From contig NZ_VDDA01000005.1 in assembly GCF_006151805.1 (NCBI RefSeq), forward strand, positions 248,001 through 312,000: a stretch of DNA of 64,000 nucleotides. Reading direction: 5' to 3'. The DNA is from Methylobacterium terricola. GTDB taxonomy: Bacteria > Pseudomonadota > Alphaproteobacteria > Rhizobiales > Beijerinckiaceae. Below are positions 14,340-25,388 of the stretch, in pieces. The notes beneath the pieces are model-generated. The model was not told the origin of the DNA. It worked only from the letters and a program-made list of their open reading frames with translations, and searched no databases. The translations under genes were made by a program, and so were the position numbers. Each line of letters starts with the position of its first letter. Positions within the stretch are counted from its first letter, which is position 1.

Positions 14340-14888
14340 ATGACGTCGCTCAACGAATACTTGGTGGAGAAGCGCGCCGCCGTGGCGGCGCGGGAGAGGC
14401 GGATCGAGGCCGGAAGCCTGGGGGTGGTGCCGCTTTCCGCGCAGGTCAGCGTCGAGGGCCGCAGCGGCGTGCGCCGGATCCGGATTCGCGACCACCAGGT
14501 CGTCACCGATTCTCCGCCGGACTTCGCCGGCTACGACCTCGGCCCGGGCTCGCCCGAGTTGCAGCTCGGCATCCTCGGCAGCTGCCTTGCTCATTCCTAC
14601 CTGATCCAGGCCGCACGCCTGGGCGTCCCCCTCGACGCCGTGGACGTCACGGTGAGCGGGCAGCTCGACGTCCGGGCCGGCCGGCCCGGCTTCGAGGGCG
14701 TGCCGGTGAACCCGCACGACCTGGCCTACACCGTCAGGATCGTCTCGCCGGCCCCCCACGAGGCGGTGGCCCGGCTCGAGGCCGAGGTCGACCGCGCCTG
14801 CCCGATCCTCAACCTCCTGCGCTCGCCGCAAGTCCTGCGCGGCACGCTCGATCACCGGGCGCCCGACGCGCCCGCCCAGGCCGCCTGA
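14340..14888 (+). CDS. OsmC family protein
   Basis: 182 residues from the ATG at 14340, which has GAGG upstream; an in-frame ATG 11 codons earlier is less likely. The OsmC fold shows the active-site pattern GSCLAHSY with C82 and a second cysteine C154 (DRACPIL). OsmC/Ohr proteins reduce organic hydroperoxides through such a Cys pair, but many members are uncharacterised. It lies 26 bp upstream of a sulfonate/taurine-type ABC importer, so a role with reactive sulfur or thiol intermediates is possible (inference). Confidence 0.88.
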   Translation: MTSLNEYLVEKRAAVAARERRIEAGSLGVVPLSAQVSVEGRSGVRRIRIRDHQVVTDSPPDFAGYDLGPGSPELQLGILGSCLAHSYLIQAARLGVPLDAVDVTVSGQLDVRAGRPGFEGVPVNPHDLAYTVRIVSPAPHEAVARLEAEVDRACPILNLLRSPQVLRGTLDHRAPDAPAQAA

Positions 14889-14914
14889 CGCCCTCGCCTC
14901 GAAGACCCCGGACG

Positions 14915-15991
14915 ATGACGCTCCCCACCCTCCCCCATACCCGCCGCCGCTTCCTCGCCCGCGCCGGTGCCCTCGGGCTCGCGGCGCCGCTCGGCCTCGT
15001 CGGCTCGCCCTCCTCCGCCGGCCTCCTGCCGGTGCCGGACCTCGCCGGTGCGCCGATCTGCCGGGTCGCGGCCGCGGGCCCGGCCGCCAGCGGCGCCCTC
15101 CGCCCGATCAGGCTCGCCTGGAACGCCTCGGCGATCTGCACCGCCGCCGCCCCCGTCGCCAAGGAGAGCGGGGTTTTCGCCCGACACGGGCTCGACGTCG
15201 AGTTCGTCAATTTCGGCGGCTCGACCGAACAGCTGCTGGAGGCGATCGCCACCGGCAAGGCGGATGCCGGCATCGGCATGGCCTTGCGCTGGCTGAAGCC
15301 CCTGGAGCAGGGCTTCGACGTCAAGGTCACGGCTGGCATCCACGGCGGCTGCATGCGGCTGCTCGGCGCCACGTCGGCCGGAGCGACCAGCCTGGAGGCG
15401 CTGAAGGGCAAGGTGATCGCGGTGAGCGACCAGGCGTCGCCGGCCAAGAACTTCTTCAGCCTGCTGCTCGCCAAGCGCGGCATCGATCCCGAGCGCGAGG
15501 TCGAGTGGCGGGTCTATCCGATGGATCTCCTCAACCTCGCGGTCGAGAAGGGCGAGGCGCAGGCGCTCGCCGACGGCGATCCGCGCACCTTCCTGTGGGC
15601 CAAGGACGCCCGACTCTCCGAGATCGCCAACAATCTCTCGGCCGAGTACCACGACCGGACCTGCTGCATCCTGGCCCTGCGCGGCTCCCTGGTGCGCGAC
15701 GAGCGTCCGGTGGCGGCCGCCCTCACCCGGGCGCTGCTCGAGGCCGGGACCCGGGTCGCGCACGATCCCGGTTACGCCGCCACGGTCTATGCCGGCTATG
15801 GCGGCAAGGGCTCGGTGGACGATCTCGCCGCCATGCTGCGCAGCCACACCCACCATCACCACCCCCTCGGGGCCGAGCTCAAGCAGCAGATCGCCGCCTA
15901 TATCGACGAGCTGAAGACCGTGAAGGTGATCCGCGCCCGCACCGACGCAAAGCAATTCGCCGAGCGCGTCTATGCCGACGTCCTGAGCTGA
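14915..15991 (+). CDS. ABC transporter substrate-binding protein (SsuA/TauA/NMT1-type)
   Basis: 358 residues. The N-terminus has a Tat-like signal (TRRRFLARAGALGLAAPLG). The mature part is a type II binding protein of the sulfonate/taurine/nitrate group (IRLAWNASAICTAAAPVAKESGVFARHG..., TGKADAGIGMAL). A His-rich stretch, HTHHHHP, sits near residue 310 and could bind metal. It would deliver an organosulfur or related solute to the permease and ATPase just downstream. The exact substrate is not readable. Confidence 0.88.
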   Translation: MTLPTLPHTRRRFLARAGALGLAAPLGLVGSPSSAGLLPVPDLAGAPICRVAAAGPAASGALRPIRLAWNASAICTAAAPVAKESGVFARHGLDVEFVNFGGSTEQLLEAIATGKADAGIGMALRWLKPLEQGFDVKVTAGIHGGCMRLLGATSAGATSLEALKGKVIAVSDQASPAKNFFSLLLAKRGIDPEREVEWRVYPMDLLNLAVEKGEAQALADGDPRTFLWAKDARLSEIANNLSAEYHDRTCCILALRGSLVRDERPVAAALTRALLEAGTRVAHDPGYAATVYAGYGGKGSVDDLAAMLRSHTHHHHPLGAELKQQIAAYIDELKTVKVIRARTDAKQFAERVYADVLS

Positions 15992-15999
15992 GGTGCCCC

Positions 16000-16995
16000 G
16001 TGAGCGACATCGCGCTTCCCCGCACGGACGGCGCCGTCCGGCGCCCCGCCTTCCTGCCCGCCCCGGCCTCGGTCGCGGCGGCCGCCGCCTGGATCGGGCT
16101 CTCCGCCCTCGTGGCTTTGCCGCCCGACCTGGGTGATTTCGGCCTCACCCGCGAGCTTGCCATCGGGCTTGCCGCGTTCGGGGCCGTGATCCTGGCGGCC
16201 GGCTTCCTGCGCCCGGGCGAGACCGGGCCCGCCCGACGGGTCCAGGGCTGGTCGCCCTGGCTGATCGTGCTCGCCGCCCTCCTCGGCCTGTGGGAGGTGG
16301 CGACCGCCAAGCGCGCCTGGCTGCCGATGCCGTTCTTCCCGCCGCCGCAGGCGATCCTGGAGGTGTTCGTCGAGGATTACGCGCGGCTCGCCGACAGCGT
16401 CTGGCATTCCCTGCGGCTGCTCGCCGGCGGCTACGCCCTCGGGGCGCTCGCCGGATTCACCCTCGGGGTCGCGGTCGGCTGGTCGCGGACCGTCGGCTAC
16501 TGGGTGCACCCGGTCCTGCGCTTCGTCGGCCCGCTGCCGGCCACCGCCTGGCTGCCGCTCGCCTTCTTCGTCTTCCCGTCGAGCGGGGCCGCCTCGACCT
16601 TCCTCGTCGCCCTCGCCACCGGCTTTCCCGTCACGGTGCTGACCTGGTCGGGCATCGCCGGGGTCAACCGGGCCTATTACGACGTCGCCCGGACGCTCGG
16701 CGCCCGCGAGGGCTTCCTGATCCTCCGCGTGGCGATCCCGGCGGCCCTGCCGCACGTCTTCGTCGGGCTGTTCATGGGGCTCGGCAGTTCCTTCGCGGTG
16801 CTGGTCGTGGCCGAGATGCTGGGCGTGAAGGCCGGCCTCGGCTGGTACCTGCAATGGGCGCAAGGCTGGGCGGCCTACGCCAACATGTACGCGGCGCTGG
16901 CCGTGATGGCGCTCGCCTGCTCGGGCCTGATCACCCTGCTGTTCCGGGTGCGCGACCGTCTCCTGTCCTGGCAGAAGGGCCTCGTCCAATGGTAG
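16000..16995 (+). CDS. ABC transporter permease (SsuC/TauC-type)
   Basis: 331 residues from a GTG start 8 bp after the binding-protein stop. Two extra membrane segments (~20-70) precede a standard SsuC-like permease with the conserved cytoplasmic loop (ARTLGAREGFLILRVAIPAALP). About 60-70 residues longer than typical SsuC. The upstream frame lies inside the binding-protein gene, so GTG is the best start. It overlaps the ATPase gene by 7 bp. Confidence 0.9.
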   Translation: MSDIALPRTDGAVRRPAFLPAPASVAAAAAWIGLSALVALPPDLGDFGLTRELAIGLAAFGAVILAAGFLRPGETGPARRVQGWSPWLIVLAALLGLWEVATAKRAWLPMPFFPPPQAILEVFVEDYARLADSVWHSLRLLAGGYALGALAGFTLGVAVGWSRTVGYWVHPVLRFVGPLPATAWLPLAFFVFPSSGAASTFLVALATGFPVTVLTWSGIAGVNRAYYDVARTLGAREGFLILRVAIPAALPHVFVGLFMGLGSSFAVLVVAEMLGVKAGLGWYLQWAQGWAAYANMYAALAVMALACSGLITLLFRVRDRLLSWQKGLVQW

Positions 16996-17804
16996 CCGGC
17001 CTCCTCGCGCAGCCCGCAGCGCCCGGTCGTTCCCCGCTGGTCGCTCCCGCACCGGCCCGCGGCGCCGCCCTCTCCGTTCGCGACGTGCATCACGCCTTCG
17101 CCCTGAGGAAGACGCCGCTCCCGGTCCTCGACGGCGTCTCGTTCGACGTCGAGCCCGGCGCCTTCGTCGCCCTGCTCGGGCCGTCGGGCTGCGGGAAGTC
17201 GACGCTGCTGCGGCTCGTCGCCGGACTCGATCCGCCGAACGAGGGCCGGATCAGCGTCGACGGCGCCCCCTTGCGCGGGCCCCACCCCTCCCGCGGCCTC
17301 GTGTTCCAAGACCCGACGCTCTATCCCTGGCGCAGCGTCCTCGGCAACGTCGCGACCGGGCCGGAGGCCCGCGGGCGCGCCCGGGCGGAACGCGGCCGGA
17401 TCGACGAGGCCCTGGCCCTCGTCGGGCTGTCGGGCTTCGCCGACGCCTTCCCGCACCAGCTCTCGGGCGGCATGGCGCAACGGGTGGCGCTCGCCCGCGC
17501 CCTCGTCAACGCGCCGCCGCTGCTGCTGCTCGACGAGCCGCTCGGCAAGCTCGATTCGCTGACCCGCCTGGCGATGCAGGCCGAGCTGGTGCGGCTGTGG
17601 CAGGACAAGGGCTTCACCGCCCTGCTGGTGACCCACGACGTCGAGGAGGCGCTGATGCTGGCCCAGCGCATCCTGGTGTTCTCCGACCGGCCGGCCCGGA
17701 TCCGGGCCGACATCTCGTGCGACCGGCCCTATCCGCGCCACAGGGAGGACCCGGGCGTCGTCGCCGATCGCCGGGCCATCCTGGATCTCCTCGGTACCGT
17801 CTGA
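16989..17804 (+). CDS. ABC transporter ATP-binding protein (SsuB/TauB-type)
   Basis: 271 residues. Walker A GPSGCGKST, Q-loop FQDPTLYPWRSV, signature LSGGMAQRVALARAL, Walker B LLLLDEPLGKLD and switch THDVEEAL are all present. It starts within the end of the permease gene (7-bp overlap), so the two are translationally coupled. It completes the organosulfur-type importer begun at 14915. Confidence 0.94.
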   Translation: MVAGLLAQPAAPGRSPLVAPAPARGAALSVRDVHHAFALRKTPLPVLDGVSFDVEPGAFVALLGPSGCGKSTLLRLVAGLDPPNEGRISVDGAPLRGPHPSRGLVFQDPTLYPWRSVLGNVATGPEARGRARAERGRIDEALALVGLSGFADAFPHQLSGGMAQRVALARALVNAPPLLLLDEPLGKLDSLTRLAMQAELVRLWQDKGFTALLVTHDVEEALMLAQRILVFSDRPARIRADISCDRPYPRHREDPGVVADRRAILDLLGTV

Positions 17805-17818
17805 GGCGAGGCCGTCTC

Positions 17819-17845
17819 CCGGGGGCCGGTCCCTCGAGCCCCCGG
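17819..17845. terminator. Hairpin between convergent ABC ATPase and SsuA-like genes
   Basis: CCGGGGGC pairs with GCCCCCGG (8 bp, 11-nt loop). A competing stem, CCGGTCC with GGACCGG, overlaps it. It fills most of the 46-bp gap between convergent genes and could work as a bidirectional terminator, though no T-run is present. Confidence 0.5.
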
Positions 17846-17850
17846 ACCGG

Positions 17851-18801
17851 TCAGCGAACAGGCGGCGTCCAGATCCCCAGGGCGGCGGTATCGACGGGAC
17901 GCGGCAGGAGCCCCTCGGCCCGGAACGCGTCGGCGATCGTCTGCTGCTCGGACAGGCCGTCCCGTGTGACGGGCTCGACCCGGTAGCTGCGATGGGCGTT
18001 CGCCGCCAGGACGATCTCGGGATCGAGCTTCCAGAGCGCGGCGAGCCGCGTGGCGGCCTCGGCCGGGTTCACCTTCACCCAGGTCCCGGTCTGCGCGAGC
18101 TTGGCGAAGAGAACGCCGAGCACCGGCCCGTTCGCCGCCGCGTAGGACTCCGCGGCGAGGTAGTAGCGCTTGTAGCGCGACAGCCCGCTCCCGTCGCGCA
18201 GGACCCGCGCCCCCGCCTGCTTCTGCGCCGCGGTGAGGAACGGGTCCCAGGCCGCCCAGGCCTCGACGCCGCCGCTTTCCAGGGCGGCCCGGCCGTCCGC
18301 CGGGCTCAAATAGGCCGGCACGATGCCGCGGAAGGACAGGCCGGCTTCCTTGAGGGCGGCGAGGACCAGGAAGTGGTTGCCCGCGCCCTTGGTGACCGCG
18401 ATCCGCTTGGCCTTGAGATCGGCCACGGAGCGGACGGTCGACTCCTTCGGCACCAGGATCGCCTGCGCCTCGGGCGAGGCCGCCTCCTGGGCGACGTAGG
18501 TGATGCGTGCGCTGGCCGCCTGCGCGAAGACCGGCACCGTGTCGGCCACGTCGGCCGAGACGTCGATCGATCCGGCGTTCAGCGCTTCCATGATCGGCAG
18601 GCCGCTGGTGAATTCGTGCCAGGACACGCCGATGCCCTGCGCCGACAGCGCCTGTTCCAGGCTTCCATCCTGGCGCAGCAGCGCGATCAGCGTCGAGGAG
18701 CGCTGGTAGCCGATGCGGAGCGGCGCGGCGGCGCGAGCGGGGCGGCCGAGGACGGCCGAGGCGGCGAGGCCCGCGAGCACGGTTCGACGGGGGGTCGGCA
18801 T
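17851..18801 (-). CDS. Aliphatic sulfonate ABC transporter substrate-binding protein (SsuA-like), orphan
   Basis: 316 residues. A signal peptide (MPTPRRTVLAGLAASAVLG...ARA) precedes an SsuA-type domain (LRIGYQRSSTLIALLRQDGSLEQAL, FTSGLPIMEALNAGSIDVSADVADTVPV, GAGNHFLVLAALKEAG). It binds sulfonates in the periplasm in the characterised family. No permease or ATPase gene is on its strand nearby; it faces the sulfonate-type ABC operon convergently and may share its membrane components (inference). The ATG at 18801 has GAGGA upstream. Confidence 0.9.
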   Translation of the reverse strand: MPTPRRTVLAGLAASAVLGRPARAAAPLRIGYQRSSTLIALLRQDGSLEQALSAQGIGVSWHEFTSGLPIMEALNAGSIDVSADVADTVPVFAQAASARITYVAQEAASPEAQAILVPKESTVRSVADLKAKRIAVTKGAGNHFLVLAALKEAGLSFRGIVPAYLSPADGRAALESGGVEAWAAWDPFLTAAQKQAGARVLRDGSGLSRYKRYYLAAESYAAANGPVLGVLFAKLAQTGTWVKVNPAEAATRLAALWKLDPEIVLAANAHRSYRVEPVTRDGLSEQQTIADAFRAEGLLPRPVDTAALGIWTPPVR

Positions 18802-19387
18802 CGGATCGAATCCTCGGGCGGGTGAGCCGGCGCGCGGAAGAGTTCGCGCCGCATCGGTGTGGTCTTGGCGCCTATAGATCATAGCCGGTCGGGTGGGCCA
18901 AGGGTATGCGGGCAGAAATCCCCCGCCATGCCGGACGTTGCTGCGACCTCGACGGGATTCGGTCCGACGAAGACGTTCGGTTTCCTGCCGCTCGACGGAG
19001 TAGAATTGATTTCTCCGCAATATACGATTTCGGGAATGTTTTCGCTGATGGGAGTGGCTGGGGGACGGCACCGCTCGGCGGTCCGTCCCAGGACGGGTGA
19101 CGCGTTCGGCTTCCGACGACGGTCGTCCCGCACGCGGTCCCGGCCCGGGGCTCCGGTCGCTCGGGGTCCCCCGGCAGCACCGGCTTTGGGCGGCTCGAAC
19201 CAGCGGATGAACCCTGCCGGGGCGCGACGGCGCAACCCTGCACGAAGCTGGCACCATCGATCTCTGCGGCTCCGGCTCACCGGGCGGAGCGCGGCCGAGA
19301 CCAACGGGGTCGTTCGGTCTACCGGCTTCTCGACGGCTCTTGCCGCCGCGGCGGCCTCGGGTCGTCGTCGTGGCGCGGCGGGACGGG
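18802..19387. other. 586-bp intergenic region without a supported gene
   Basis: The region lies between the SsuA-like gene start and the stop of the YeeE/YedE pair. Open frames here have Arg/Pro-rich, unstructured translations and no ribosome sites, so I call no gene. An AT-richer stretch at ~18985-19045 and the segment just before 18880 could hold the SsuA-like gene promoter. Confidence 0.5.
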
Positions 19388-19822
19388 CTACCGGGACGGC
19401 CGCGGGCGGCGCAGGGCCGCGTGCGCCGCCATCCCGACGAGCATCGCGGCGACGAACACGACGACCGGCAGCGCCCCGCCGGAGAGCGCCGCCACCGCCG
19501 GCCCGGGGCAGAAGCCCGACAGGCCCCAGCCGATGCCGAACAGGACGGCGCCGAGGACGAGGTCCCGGTCGATCCGGGTCCGGGTCGGCCAGTCGAACGC
19601 GTCCGCCAGCACCGGACGGCGCAGGCGGCGCGCCAGCGCGGTGCCGAGGCCGGAGGCCGCGACGGCACCGGCGAGCACGACGGCGAGGGTCGGGTCCCAG
19701 GCGCCGGCCACGTCGAGGAAGCCGCGCACCCGGGCGGGATCGAGCATGCCGGACATGGCGAGCCCGACCCCGAACAGCAGGCCGGCGAGGGCCGCCGCGG
19801 CGAGGCGGAGCATCGGCATCAT
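19388..19822 (-). CDS. YeeE/YedE-family membrane protein, second of pair (PmpB-like)
   Basis: 144 residues with four hydrophobic segments. The family cysteine lies in [14 protein letters not shown]. YeeE/YedE proteins import thiosulfate or related sulfur species through conserved Cys sites; split two-gene versions are common in Proteobacteria. The start ATG at 19822 overlaps the partner's stop as ATGA. Placed beside cysE and the desulfurase encapsulin, it fits a sulfur-supply role. Confidence 0.88.
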   Translation of the reverse strand: MMPMLRLAAAALAGLLFGVGLAMSGMLDPARVRGFLDVAGAWDPTLAVVLAGAVAASGLGTALARRLRRPVLADAFDWPTRTRIDRDLVLGAVLFGIGWGLSGFCPGPAVAALSGGALPVVVFVAAMLVGMAAHAALRRPRPSR

Positions 19823-20232
19823 GCCAGCACCCGCCCGAGGGCGACCGTCAGCATCCCGCTCGCCAGGAACGTGACGACCGCCACGGCCGAACGCGGCGAG
19901 AACCGGGCGAGGCCGCAGACCCCGTGGCCCGACGTGCAGCCCGAGCCGAGCCGCGTGCCGAAGCCGACGAGGAGCCCCGCGAGCGCCAGCACCGGCAGGC
20001 TCGCCTCGATCCGCATCGCCGGCCAGCCGCCGGCCACGAACGCGAAGGCCGGCGGCCCGAGGACCAGGCCGGCGAGGAAGGCGAAGCCGGTGCGCCATGC
20101 CGGCTCGCAAGGGCGGGCGAGCCCGGCGACGAGGCCGCTGATCCCGGCGATGCGGCCGTCGAGGAGGAGGAACAGGGCGGCCGACAGGCCGATCAGGAGC
20201 CCGCTGGCGAAGGCGGAGGCGAAGGTGCTCAT
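19819..20232 (-). CDS. YeeE/YedE-family membrane protein, first of pair (PmpA-like)
   Basis: 137 residues with four hydrophobic segments. The conserved double-Cys signature [17 protein letters not shown] lies near residues 95-110. With its overlapping partner it probably forms a thiosulfate/sulfur-species channel in the inner membrane. No PDO-type dioxygenase or rhodanese gene, often seen with such pairs, is adjacent. The gene is divergent from the 68-codon gene and cysE. Confidence 0.9.
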   Translation of the reverse strand: MSTFASAFASGLLIGLSAALFLLLDGRIAGISGLVAGLARPCEPAWRTGFAFLAGLVLGPPAFAFVAGGWPAMRIEASLPVLALAGLLVGFGTRLGSGCTSGHGVCGLARFSPRSAVAVVTFLASGMLTVALGRVLA

Positions 20233-20502
20233 CGGGGATCCGGTGTCGAGGCGGTACCGCGGGATCGTCGGCGGCGTGCCCCTGCCGTAGCGGAGGGAAA
20301 AGCGCGGAACAAGACTTGCGGCCCGCGGTTGTTCGGTCGATCATCAAGTGAAATCAATGGCTTGGCGAAGCAAATGCTCCTGTCGGCACCGTTCGCGATC
20401 ATCGCCTTCTCCGGCCTGACCGGAATCGAGGGAGGTTCTTCCCGCGCGGCGATCCACGGCGCGGGGCAGGCATCTTCGCGTGCCGCATCAGGGGATCACG
20501 CC

Positions 20503-20709
20503 ATGGCTTCAGCGACGGTGACGCGCGGCGACGAGGTGGTGTTCGACCGGCTCGACCTCGCGGATGCGCTGGGGATCTGGCGCAACGCCAAGGGCCGGGT
20601 GGTCGGCATCCACGGCCAGGACGGCCGCACGCCGACCATCGACGTCGCGTTCGACGGCCACGAGGTCCTGCAGCGCTACCTGCCGGACCTGTTCCGGCGC
20701 GTGCAGTAA
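20503..20709 (+). CDS. Small protein of unknown function upstream of cysE
   Basis: 68 residues, start ATG behind AGGGGA. The composition looks like a folded small domain: alternating charged and hydrophobic residues (RGDEVVFDRLDLADALGIW, GRVVGIHGQDGR, TIDVAFDGHEVLQRYLPDLF), possibly a small beta-barrel. No motif is recognised and no membrane segment is present. It ends 26 bp before cysE on the same strand, so it is probably co-transcribed. It is not the DUF3126 protein often found near alphaproteobacterial cysE. Confidence 0.65.
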   Translation: MASATVTRGDEVVFDRLDLADALGIWRNAKGRVVGIHGQDGRTPTIDVAFDGHEVLQRYLPDLFRRVQ

Positions 20710-20735
20710 TCCCCCAGCACGGAGATCGTCCCGGC

Positions 20736-21605
20736 ATGGATTCGGCCCTGCCGCCCGCCCTGCGGGCGAGCGCGTCCGCGTTGCGCCAGCCTCCCTTGCG
20801 CGCGACGAGCCACAGCATGGCGGAGGCCGATGTCTGGGCCGGGTTGCGCGCCGAGGCGGAGGCGGCCCTGGTCGAGGAGCCGCTCTATGCCGGGATCATC
20901 CAGGCGACGATCCTCGACCAGCGCGGACTGGCCCAGGCGCTGGCCTACCGCCTCGCCCACCGGCTCGGCGACGGCGACCTCGCACGGCTGTCGATGCGCG
21001 ACCTCTGCCTCGCCGCCTTCGAGGCCGACCCGCAGGCCGGCGCCCACGCGGTGCGCGACCTGATCGCCATCCGCGAGCGCGACCCGACGTGCCGCCGCTA
21101 TCTCGATCCGTTCCTGTTCTACAAGGGGTTCGCCGCCCTCGAGGGCTATCGCGTCGCGCATTGGCTCTGGCATCAGGGCCGGATGACGCTGGCCCTCCAC
21201 GTCCAGAGCCGGATCTCGGAGGTGTTCGGCTGCGATATCCACCCGGCGGCGCGGATCGGCTCCGGCGTGTTCATCGACCATGCCACCGGCGTCGTCATCG
21301 GCGAGACCACGGTGATCGCCGACGACGTCTCGATCCTGCAGTCGGTGACGCTCGGCGGTAACGGCAAGGAGAGCGGCGACCGTCACCCCAAGATCGAGCG
21401 CGGCGTGCTGCTCAGCGTCGGCGCCAAGGTGCTCGGCAATATCCGGGTCGGCGAGGGCGCCAGGGTCGCGGCGGCCGCGGTGGTGCTGCACGACGTGCCG
21501 CCCCACACCACGGTGGCGGGCGTGCCGGCCCGGATGGTCTCGCGCATCCCGCGCAGCGAGGAGCCGGCCCTGACCATGGACCAGTTCTTCGGCGACGGAA
21601 TCTGA
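20736..21605 (+). CDS. cysE: Serine O-acetyltransferase
   Basis: 289 residues. The N-terminal helical domain (~30-165; DVWAGLRAEAEAALVEEP, DPFLFYKGFAALEGYRVAHWLW) is followed by a left-handed beta-helix hexapeptide domain (IHPAARIGSGVFIDHATGVVIGE..., LGGNGKESGDRHP). It acetylates L-serine with acetyl-CoA to O-acetylserine, the carbon skeleton for cysteine. GGAG lies upstream of the ATG. The desulfurase encapsulin operon follows 391 bp downstream, linking cysteine formation to cysteine-sulfur release. Confidence 0.96.
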   Translation: MDSALPPALRASASALRQPPLRATSHSMAEADVWAGLRAEAEAALVEEPLYAGIIQATILDQRGLAQALAYRLAHRLGDGDLARLSMRDLCLAAFEADPQAGAHAVRDLIAIRERDPTCRRYLDPFLFYKGFAALEGYRVAHWLWHQGRMTLALHVQSRISEVFGCDIHPAARIGSGVFIDHATGVVIGETTVIADDVSILQSVTLGGNGKESGDRHPKIERGVLLSVGAKVLGNIRVGEGARVAAAAVVLHDVPPHTTVAGVPARMVSRIPRSEEPALTMDQFFGDGI

Positions 21606-21607
21606 CT

Positions 21608-21626
21608 GCGCCGGGAAAGCCGGTGC
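21608..21626 (+). terminator. Small hairpin immediately after cysE
   Basis: GCGCCGG pairs with CCGGTGC (7 bp including one G-T wobble) around GAAAG, 2 nt after the cysE stop. No T-run follows, so it is a weak terminator candidate. Confidence 0.35.
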
Positions 21627-21996
21627 GGAGCGGGGCGATCGCGGCCGCAGAGACATCAATTTTAAAGCGATCCCCAACTTCGAGACCGTTCTCGTTCTTT
21701 GATCGGCACAACAAAATGATTGATATTTCCATCCTGCAATAAACGAAAAAACATTCTATTGACCCCCGTGCCTGACACCCGCTATCGCTGACGCAGAGAG
21801 ACCGCAGGCCGATCCAGCATTGCGCAGGAGCAACCGCCCTATAAACTTTGGAGATGCTGCGGCTGGCAAGATCGCATTCGCGCAATCTCTTGCTGCGACT
21901 TGCCGTCCGGTGCGGAAGGTGGCGATTGCCGGTGTCTCTCTCACGCGGAATGCCTGGCCGTGATCGGCCCCTACGGCAAAACGGAGACGAACCTCG
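21627..21996 (+). promoter_or_regulatory. AT-rich upstream region of the encapsulin operon
   Basis: 370 bp without a gene. The segment 21655-21765 is clearly AT-richer than its surroundings. Promoter-like pairs by eye are TTGACC with TATCGC (18-bp spacing, ~21757-21786) and CATTGC with TATAAA (16-bp spacing, ending at 21845). The second would leave a ~145-nt leader before the shell start. Both are tentative. Confidence 0.4.
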
Positions 21997-23374
21997 ATGA
22001 GCGGACCGGGTTTGAGCGTCAGCGCCTCAGCCGCACGCAATCTCGCCACCGCGACCGTCACCTCGGTCCAGAACGCGGCCAACACGCCGCGCTTCCTGCT
22101 GCGGCTGCTGCCCTTCGTCGACGTCCCGGGCGGCGTCTACCGGGTCAACCGCCGCGCCGTCGTGCTGGCGAAGGCCGGCCGCATCGATCTCGCGACCGAG
22201 GGCGAGACCCGCACGGTCAAGGCCGGGTCGTTGCGCGCCGTGCCGCTGTTCAGCCGCCTCGGCGATGCCGAGCTGGCGGCGCTGGCGGGCAAGTTCACCC
22301 AGAGCCGGTACCAGGCCAGCGACGTCATCGCCGAGGAGGGCTCGACCGGCCGCAGCGTCGTGGTGGTGGCCGACGGCACCGTCGAGCTGACCCTGTCGGG
22401 CCCCTACAAGGGCCGCCTGCGCCAGAGGCTGGCCACCCGCGGCGACCATTTCGGCGACGGCGACCTCGTCGGCGAGCCAGGCCCCGCCCCGGCCGTCAAG
22501 GCGCTCTCGGCGGTGACCCTGCTCACCCTCGACCGCGCCGCGATCGAGGACGAGGCCATCGCCGCGCGCATCGCCCAGCACCGCGAGGAGCGCGACCGGC
22601 TGAAAGGTCACACCAATTCCTATGGCGAGCAGGGCATCGAATTGCTGGCGGTCCATGCCGGCGAGCCGCGCCTGCCGACCACCTTCGTCGATTACGAGAT
22701 CGATCCACGCGAGTACCATCTCTCGACGATCCAGACGATCCTCAACACCCATACCCGCGTCACCGACCTCTACTCCAACGAGATCGACCAGCTGCGCGAG
22801 CAGATCCGCCTCACGGTCGACGCCGTGAAGGAGCGCGAGGAATGGGAGCTCTTGAACAACTCGCAGTTCGGCCTGCTCCACGAGGTGGCGCCGCGCCAGC
22901 GCATCCCGACCCGCGGCGGTCCGCCGACCCCGGACGACCTCGACGAGCTGCTGACCCTGGTGTGGAAGAAGCCCGCCTTCTTCGTCGCGCATCCGCGCGC
23001 CATCGCGGCCTTCGGCCGGGAGGCGACCCGGCGCGGCGTGCCGCCGGTGGTGGTGCACCTGTTCGGCGCGCCCTTCATCACCTGGCGCGGCGTGCCGCTC
23101 GTCCCCAGCGACAAGCTGCCGATCGACATCGACCCGGCGACCGGCGCCCAGACCACCTCGATCCTGCTCCTGCGGGTTGGCGAGGGCGAGCAGGGCGTAG
23201 TCGGCCTGCACAAGTCGGGCGTGACCGGCGAGATCGAGCCCGGCCTGTCGGTGCGCTACATGGGGACCAACGACCACTCGATCGCCTCGCACCTCGTGAC
23301 CCGCTACTTCTCGGCCGCGGTGCTGGTCGAGGACGCGATCGCCCGTCTCGATAACGTGCTGCTCGGCAACTACC

Positions 23375-23388
<14 letters not shown>
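21997..23388 (+). CDS. Encapsulin shell protein, family 2 with inserted cNMP-binding-like domain (2B type)
   Basis: 463 residues. An N-terminal arm (~1-70) is followed by a cyclic-nucleotide-binding-like beta-roll (~75-190; VPLFSRLGDAELAALAGKF, DVIAEEGSTGRSVVVVADGTVEL). Then comes the HK97-type shell fold of the MMPI/SrpI family (~210-463; TFVDYEIDPREYHLSTIQTIL, LLTLVWKKPAFFVAHPRAIAAF, GAPFITWRGVPLVPSDKLP). Family members self-assemble into icosahedral protein cages. The phosphate-cassette segment (F152-K168, FGDGDLVGEPGPAPAVK) lacks the usual RAA arginine, so classical cAMP binding is doubtful. The gene overlaps the cargo gene by 14 bp. Confidence 0.93.
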
Positions 23389-25315
<1,927 letters not shown>

Positions 25316-25323
25316 TCCTCGCG

Positions 25324-25357
25324 CGATTGCCCGGCGTCCCGTCGCGCCGGGCGATCG
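25324..25357 (+). terminator. Hairpin after the encapsulin cargo gene
   Basis: CGATTGCCCGGCG pairs with CGCCGGGCGATCG (13 bp, one wobble, 8-nt loop), starting 8 nt after the cargo stop. It is the strongest candidate end of the encapsulin operon, although no T-run follows. Confidence 0.6.
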
Positions 25358-25388
25358 GTGCCGAGGACCGCCACGGCGAGACCGCACG

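Noticed and set aside
18872..19243. Minus-strand frame in the gap after the SsuA-like gene
   Set aside because: Pro/Arg/Ser-rich unstructured translation, no start signal, no similarity recognised.
20503..20709. Annotation of the small protein as DUF3126
   Set aside because: DUF3126 genes are often near alphaproteobacterial cysE, but the residues here do not match that family.
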